Origin: CAIKHN01 sp964394565
Lineage (GTDB): Bacteria; Patescibacteriota; Patescibacteriia; UBA9934
Reading direction: 5' to 3'
Length of the DNA stretch: 27,283 bases
Assembly (NCBI GenBank): GCA_964394565.1
Contig: CAYMYA010000013.1
Location: 1-27,283 of the forward strand
The translations under genes were made by a program, and so were the position numbers. Shown one piece after another: positions 23,212 to 27,283 of the stretch (position 1 is its first letter; every line of letters starts with the position of its first letter). The notes beneath the pieces were generated by a model. That model saw nothing but the letters and a program-made list of their open reading frames with translations. It did not search any database and was not told the DNA's origin.

Positions 23212-25736
23212 AGTGGCTTTTCCGGCGTCAGTGGAACATCCACCGCAAGTGGCAATGGTTCCGTATGCTGCCGGTAGTCGATTGTGTTCACTGTGTGCTC
23301 GCCATATCCATCTTTGCTCGTCCGCATGAAATATTCATTTGCACCGACCAAGAAGCTATATCGCCCGAGCGAATCAGTGATCGTCGTTTCGACAAGTTTA
23401 TTATACTTCGGTTCAAACAAGCGAACGATGGCCTTGCCCACAGGACGACGTGTTGTTGCGTCGTACACCACACCCCAGCCCTTTGGTTTTTTCACACGTG
23501 CTAATCGAACAAATACGCAGAAAATGATCACCTGACCAGCAGCAAGACCCAACGTCAGCCACGATGGCGCGAGAATGTATACAAGAGCAGAAAGTACCGA
23601 TCCAGAAAGTGCCAAACCGAATTGCAGTTTTCTAAGCGCTTTTTTCACAAGAATGCCTCTCGGTGTCTGCGCATGTTCACCTTGAGCACCATCAAGTGGA
23701 ATATTCGCGGCGATTGTTGCGTCATGCGCTGTCACCACAATGGTTTGCCCGGTATACACATCAAGAAATACCCCGTCATCCTTCACATCCTGAAGATACG
23801 TACTGGGAAAAACAAAATCATGTTTCGTCGCAGATAATCGATACTGGCCTGGCTCAACAACGAAAAAATATTTCCCCTCTGCATTGGTCACCGCAGATTT
23901 CACTAATCGATTGGTATCCGCGGTATACAATCGCACCACCGCAAGATCGACTGGAACTTTAGTAACCGCATGATACACAATGCCGAATGGCTTACGTTTT
24001 CTCCGATGGATCAACATCAACGGTGATGTAAAAATAAACTGAATATACGCCAAAAGATTCAGCGACGTTGTGAGGACGGCGACCGTAGAAACCGCAGTAA
24101 CAATTGCGACTGGCGTTGCAATAGCAACAGCGGCTTGCGTCACTGGTGCTTCGCGAAAACGTTCAATGGTTTCCACAATCCCAGAAGATCCCGACACTGA
24201 TTCGACGGGCACGACCGGAACACAATACTTTTCTGCAGGCGCCGTTGCTGAACACGCGCCGTTACACCCAATGGTCCCTTCGTTCACTTGACCACAACTA
24301 TTTTGTACAGAAACACACGCATCCCCCTCGTTGTCTGCACAAATTGACATGGTACACAGGCCTTCCAACGGCGTTCCCGCAGTACACGACCCATCACAAC
24401 CAAACACCCCAGCATTCGTCATGCCACAGGAATTCGCGGACGACGTGCACGCACTCCCCTCATGTGCGGCACACGATACACTCGTGGTGCAGTAATCTTC
24501 CGCTGGAGTTTCCGCTGAACACGTCCCAGTACAACTCACGCTTCCCGAGTTCGTCATGCCACAGCTATTCGCGGACGACGTGCACGCATCACCATACGTT
24601 GCCGCGCATGCTGACGGCACGCAAGACGTTTCTGCAGGTGCGCCAGCAGAACACGAATCATCACAACCAATCACGCCCTCGTTCGTGATACCACATGAAT
24701 TCGCCGAAGACGTACATGCATTCCCGTATCGAGATGAACACACAGGCGAAGATATGCATGTATTCTCCGACGGCGTCACCGCGGAACACGACCCATCACA
24801 CGCAATTGTCCCCGTATCGGTCATGCCACAGCTATTCGATGACGACGTGCACGAGTCGCCGTACGTCGAAACACACAATACTGGACACGCACTATCCGAC
24901 GGCGTCACCGCGGAACACGACCCATCACACGCAATTGTCCCCGTATCGGTCATGCCACAGCTATTCGATGACGACGTGCACGAGTCGCCAAAGCCTGTGT
25001 CACACACAGAAGAACAAAGATCGTCTGAGGGTGTAGAGGCGGAACACTCGCCATCACAATTAATCCACCCGTCATCGGTCATTCCGCATGCATTCTCGAC
25101 AGACGTACATGCATTGCCATAATCATCGTCACACTGAGTGGCAGGAGTCCCAGGGTTCGGTGGCGTCGCGGAGGTCGGCACCGTCGCAGAAACCGCAGTA
25201 CTTCCGGCAGTTGTGGTCGTAAAAATCACAGAACCAGCATTTCCACCTGTTTCAGAAAGGGCAATGAAATAACTCGCCACCGCAGAAGGATTTGTCATCC
25301 GATGCGTCCCTAAGCCAGAAGACGAAGCATTGGTGCCAATTTCAATCGTCACGATACTGGAATTCGCAATCGCACCACCATCCCCCGCACAAATCGTCAC
25401 CTGAAGCACTTGCCCAGAAACACCGATCGACGCATGATCCGACCCGCTACAATCACTAGATGTCGTCAAATCCACTCCGTCATCCGTAATATCAACGTCA
25501 TCTTCAAGAATGGAGCTCATCGTAAAATCTGTAGGGAACGTCATACTGAGCACCGATCCCTCCGCAATGGTTGAAGTGACCGTAAACGTAAACTTATGAT
25601 TCGAACCGGTAGCAATCTGCGTCGAAGACGGCTGGTCCGTAAGATTCGTAACAGTACCTGCGTTTGCGGCAACCGGAAACACGACGAGCGCCGTCGCCAC
25701 AAGGAATCGAAATAGGTCATGTATCCTCCGTTTCAT
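23208..25736 (-). CDS. Surface protein: Cys-rich repeats plus two carboxypeptidase-regulatory-like domains
   Basis: 842 residues from ATG 25736, which overlaps the previous stop by ATGA. The signal peptide is MKRRIHDLFRFLVATALVVF PVAANA. Residues ~27-200 form a beta domain (TVTNLTDQPSSTQIATGSNH, TIEIGTNASSSGLGTHRMTN). Next come seven tandem ~43-residue repeats with six Cys each, of the form C-x3-YG-x-(A/S)C-x6-(A/S)CG-x9-C-x3-C-x9-C. After a hydrophobic stretch (TQAAVAIATPVAIVTAVSTV) and another helix come two carboxypeptidase-regulatory-like (transthyretin-like) domains, FGIVYHAVTKVPVDLAVVRL ... GKYFFVVEPGQYRLSA and WGVVYDATTRRPVGKAIVRL ... GRYSFLVGANEYFMRT, separated by a pair of membrane helices. 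The repeats are presumably extracytoplasmic and disulfide-bonded. Role unknown; the operon suggests a surface complex. Confidence 0.82.
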   Translation of the reverse strand: MKRRIHDLFRFLVATALVVFPVAANAGTVTNLTDQPSSTQIATGSNHKFTFTVTSTIAEGSVLSMTFPTDFTMSSILEDDVDITDDGVDLTTSSDCSGSDHASIGVSGQVLQVTICAGDGGAIANSSIVTIEIGTNASSSGLGTHRMTNPSAVASYFIALSETGGNAGSVIFTTTTAGSTAVSATVPTSATPPNPGTPATQCDDDYGNACTSVENACGMTDDGWINCDGECSASTPSDDLCSSVCDTGFGDSCTSSSNSCGMTDTGTIACDGSCSAVTPSDSACPVLCVSTYGDSCTSSSNSCGMTDTGTIACDGSCSAVTPSENTCISSPVCSSRYGNACTSSANSCGITNEGVIGCDDSCSAGAPAETSCVPSACAATYGDACTSSANSCGMTNSGSVSCTGTCSAETPAEDYCTTSVSCAAHEGSACTSSANSCGMTNAGVFGCDGSCTAGTPLEGLCTMSICADNEGDACVSVQNSCGQVNEGTIGCNGACSATAPAEKYCVPVVPVESVSGSSGIVETIERFREAPVTQAAVAIATPVAIVTAVSTVAVLTTSLNLLAYIQFIFTSPLMLIHRRKRKPFGIVYHAVTKVPVDLAVVRLYTADTNRLVKSAVTNAEGKYFFVVEPGQYRLSATKHDFVFPSTYLQDVKDDGVFLDVYTGQTIVVTAHDATIAANIPLDGAQGEHAQTPRGILVKKALRKLQFGLALSGSVLSALVYILAPSWLTLGLAAGQVIIFCVFVRLARVKKPKGWGVVYDATTRRPVGKAIVRLFEPKYNKLVETTITDSLGRYSFLVGANEYFMRTSKDGYGEHTVNTIDYRQHTEPLPLAVDVPLTPEKPL
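24222..25133 (-). repeat. Seven tandem six-cysteine repeat units (coding)
   Basis: Seven consecutive units of about 129-135 bp (43-45 codons) inside the 842-aa gene. The two most similar share an uninterrupted identical stretch of 95 bp (24766-24860 and 24895-24989), spaced 129 bp apart, showing a recent in-frame duplication. Other copies have diverged at the DNA level but keep all six cysteines. Confidence 0.9.
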
Positions 25737-26551
25737 GGCTTGCGTTGACGACAGATTGCAAGAATCCCGAGTGCTCCAGCAAAAATACCAACAAATGGTA
25801 TCCAACCAAAGCCGGCGGAAATCCGCGGACATGCCGCTGTTACGTAATCTCCCTCAAGGGAATATTCTAGCGGTCCTATAGCGAACCATGGAGGCGAAAG
25901 GGCTTCGCTCGTCCACGAACGTGACTGCCCGGGAGCAATGCGGTGACCTGATGGATTACTCAATATCGCCCCATAAGGGATATCGAAAAGCCCGCGCAAT
26001 ACCACGTGCCCTTCATCGTACAGTATACCCTGATCAACGTTGTTCAGTGTGAGATAAAACGTACCGTCTTGTTGACGAGAAAATTGTATGCACTCTCCCG
26101 AAACATGGGGAGTGCCAACAGTGACAAACACAAGTACCGCCGATCCATAATTGAGAACAATAGATCCCTCAAGTACCTCGGAAGCAACCAACGCAAATAC
26201 GTATGCACCCGATATCGCATCGGGTGGTGGGGCAACAGTAAAGGATACGGTATCTCGCGCTCCAGCTTCCGCAAGTGATAACGTCTCCTCAACAGAAATC
26301 CACGCAACATCTGTTGCCGGTTTTCCAAGCACTGGAGCATTTTCTGCGTCGAATGCGACATGGAACACTGAAAAAGAAATTTCTGTATTTTCCGAAGATG
26401 TATTTTGTAAGGGAATTTCAAGCACTTGATGCTCTCCCGGCATTACCTGAATGTCAACAGCAGAAGGGAGCGCCACGCCACGTGCAACAGTATGAAAACT
26501 AAAAAACACCACAAGGCACAGAGGAAACACGAGCCGCGAAATCATGCTCAT
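25733..26551 (-). CDS. Secreted Ig-like (WxL-interacting-protein-like) protein with C-terminal membrane anchor
   Basis: About 272 residues from ATG 26551 (MSMISRLVFPLCLVVFFSFH), one base after the previous stop; an in-frame ATG at 26569 overlaps the upstream gene and is less likely. After the signal peptide, residues ~30-150 look like an immunoglobulin-type domain of the DUF916/WxLIP or COG1470 kind (DIQVMPGEHQVLEIPLQNTS ... TVSFTVAPPPDAISGAYVFA). A second beta domain follows, then one membrane helix (GWIPFVGIFAGALGILAIC) and a positive tail RQRKP. It would be displayed outside the cell and anchored at its C-terminus. Its stop overlaps the next ATG. The family assignment is by pattern only. 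Confidence 0.7.
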   Translation of the reverse strand: MSMISRLVFPLCLVVFFSFHTVARGVALPSAVDIQVMPGEHQVLEIPLQNTSSENTEISFSVFHVAFDAENAPVLGKPATDVAWISVEETLSLAEAGARDTVSFTVAPPPDAISGAYVFALVASEVLEGSIVLNYGSAVLVFVTVGTPHVSGECIQFSRQQDGTFYLTLNNVDQGILYDEGHVVLRGLFDIPYGAILSNPSGHRIAPGQSRSWTSEALSPPWFAIGPLEYSLEGDYVTAACPRISAGFGWIPFVGIFAGALGILAICRQRKP

Positions 26552-26552
26552 A

Positions 26553-27283
26553 CTAATATTCCCCCACAAACACTGCAGTCAGTGTTTGTGTATAACTCCC
26601 GCCAGCTTGTGATGAAGAAATGCTCGCCTTAAGGGTAACAAAGCCAAGTGAAGAAAAGGGGTGAGCATCGACACTCGCAACCAGTGCAGGACTCGTGGTG
26701 ATTGCCGTGTCCTGGGTATCGAATGTTGACGTCGCAAGTGTACTATCTGATGACCGCCCGCCGTATTCACTCACACCCACACTTACTGCTCCATCTGATA
26801 CACCGGGAATAGTGTCTGAGCCCGAAGCAAATTCGCCTCCGCTGAAGAGGTACACGGCATATCCATCATCAACATCTGAAGTTGCGACCCAACCAATCGT
26901 ATGCGTCGTTACCGATGAACTCGCTAACGTTCCAAACCCCATAGAAGCAACGCTGGACATCTCATAGACATAATCGCCCGTGCCATCTATGCTCGGCACC
27001 GACCCCGCATAATTTGATCGAATTCCGAGCGTCGTGGCAGTAACTGAGGTAACTTGACCCATGGCAGTCACCTGAGTCGCTCCCTCATCTTGTACCACGA
27101 GAACATAATCCCCAACGACGTATCCGGATGTCGTCGTCACCGTAACCTCGTTAAACGGTCCGGACGTCGCAGAAGTTGCGGCAACCTGCGTACTTAAATC
27201 CTGCACATAAGGCGAAAAACTTACGGTCAGGTCATAAATCCCGGCACGAAACCCTTGGCTCGCACTATAGGACGAAGAAGATG
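26553..27283 (-). CDS. Beta-rich surface protein of unknown family (5' end outside window)
   Basis: The frame is open from the right window edge to TAG at 26553, giving 243 visible codons; the start is outside. A GTG at 27206 exists, but the upstream frame (SASQGFRAGIYDLTVSFSPY) reads as continuous protein, so it is internal. The sequence is rich in Val, Thr, Ser and Gly with alternating hydrophobics (VTVTTTSGYVVGDYVLVVQD, ATTLGIRSNYAGSVPSIDGT, IGWVATSDVDDGYAVYLFSG) and ends in a strand TQTLTAVFVGEY. No Cys and no membrane helix is visible. I do not recognise a family; pilin-like or fibre subunits are possible. It is the most upstream visible gene of the surface operon. Confidence 0.7.
   Translation of the reverse strand, partial: SSSSYSASQGFRAGIYDLTVSFSPYVQDLSTQVAATSATSGPFNEVTVTTTSGYVVGDYVLVVQDEGATQVTAMGQVTSVTATTLGIRSNYAGSVPSIDGTGDYVYEMSSVASMGFGTLASSSVTTHTIGWVATSDVDDGYAVYLFSGGEFASGSDTIPGVSDGAVSVGVSEYGGRSSDSTLATSTFDTQDTAITTSPALVASVDAHPFSSLGFVTLKASISSSQAGGSYTQTLTAVFVGEY

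Noticed and set aside
24556..25122. A 188-codon plus-strand repetitive frame
   Set aside because: Antisense of the Cys-repeat region; its apparent repeats only mirror the coding repeats on the minus strand.
24222..25133. CRISPR-like array
   Set aside because: The repeats are long (about 129-135 bp), in frame, and encode conserved cysteines; there are no short identical repeats with unique spacers.
26553..27206. GTG 27206 as start of the last gene
   Set aside because: The upstream in-frame sequence reads as the same protein up to the window edge, so the gene is truncated by the window rather than starting there.

Overview
The window looks like a chromosomal segment of a small-genome bacterium, most likely from the Candidate Phyla Radiation (Patescibacteria). 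This is an inference from three things: very large surface proteins of a style common in that group (an N-terminal block around PPRILMYQGRLLNS, repeated AEMFP/GVVSTNP domains, and carboxypeptidase-regulatory-like domains between membrane helices), the near absence of Shine-Dalgarno sequences in front of the housekeeping genes, and short operons. The exact lineage cannot be fixed from sequence alone. Two runs of exactly 100 N (1639-1738 and 15549-15648) are scaffold gaps of unknown true size.

Layout. Most housekeeping genes are on the minus strand. Reading left to right: the N-terminal part of rpoB (cut by the window edge) with its promoter and a hairpin-bearing leader; recA behind a GTTC-repeat operator; a RodZ-like membrane protein; ftsK; a divergent plus-strand hydrolase; a tRNA-like gene with anticodon CGA; efp with its probable modifying enzyme epmA; the classic rpsF-ssb-rpsR operon; a plus-strand Trm11-like methyltransferase; and a ychF-ASCH pair.

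Interleaved with these are plus-strand, single-gene, visibly GC-richer units, each with its own sigma70-like promoter and strong GC-rich terminator: a transmembrane Ser/Thr kinase (10301-12082), a 3D-domain protein (13443-13982), a 5'-truncated protein that may be a degenerate caspase-like membrane protein (15649-16644), and probably a fourth that is lost in the first gap. The kinase has a strong Shine-Dalgarno, unlike the native genes. They look like independently acquired cassettes, possibly of myxobacterial/deltaproteobacterial style.

The right 10.5 kb (27283 down to 16711, minus strand) is one tightly packed operon of five surface genes: an unknown beta-rich protein (5' end outside the window), a signal-peptide/Ig/C-terminal-anchor protein, an 842-aa protein with seven six-cysteine repeats plus two carboxypeptidase-regulatory-like domains, a 1384-aa adhesin-like protein with two copies of a Peptidase_G2-like domain, and an O-antigen-ligase-type polytopic protein with C-terminal TPRs. 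Two junctions overlap by ATGA, and the others are separated by 1-9 nt. Together they suggest a cell-surface attachment or glycosylated envelope apparatus, which is the most promising candidate here for an undescribed system.
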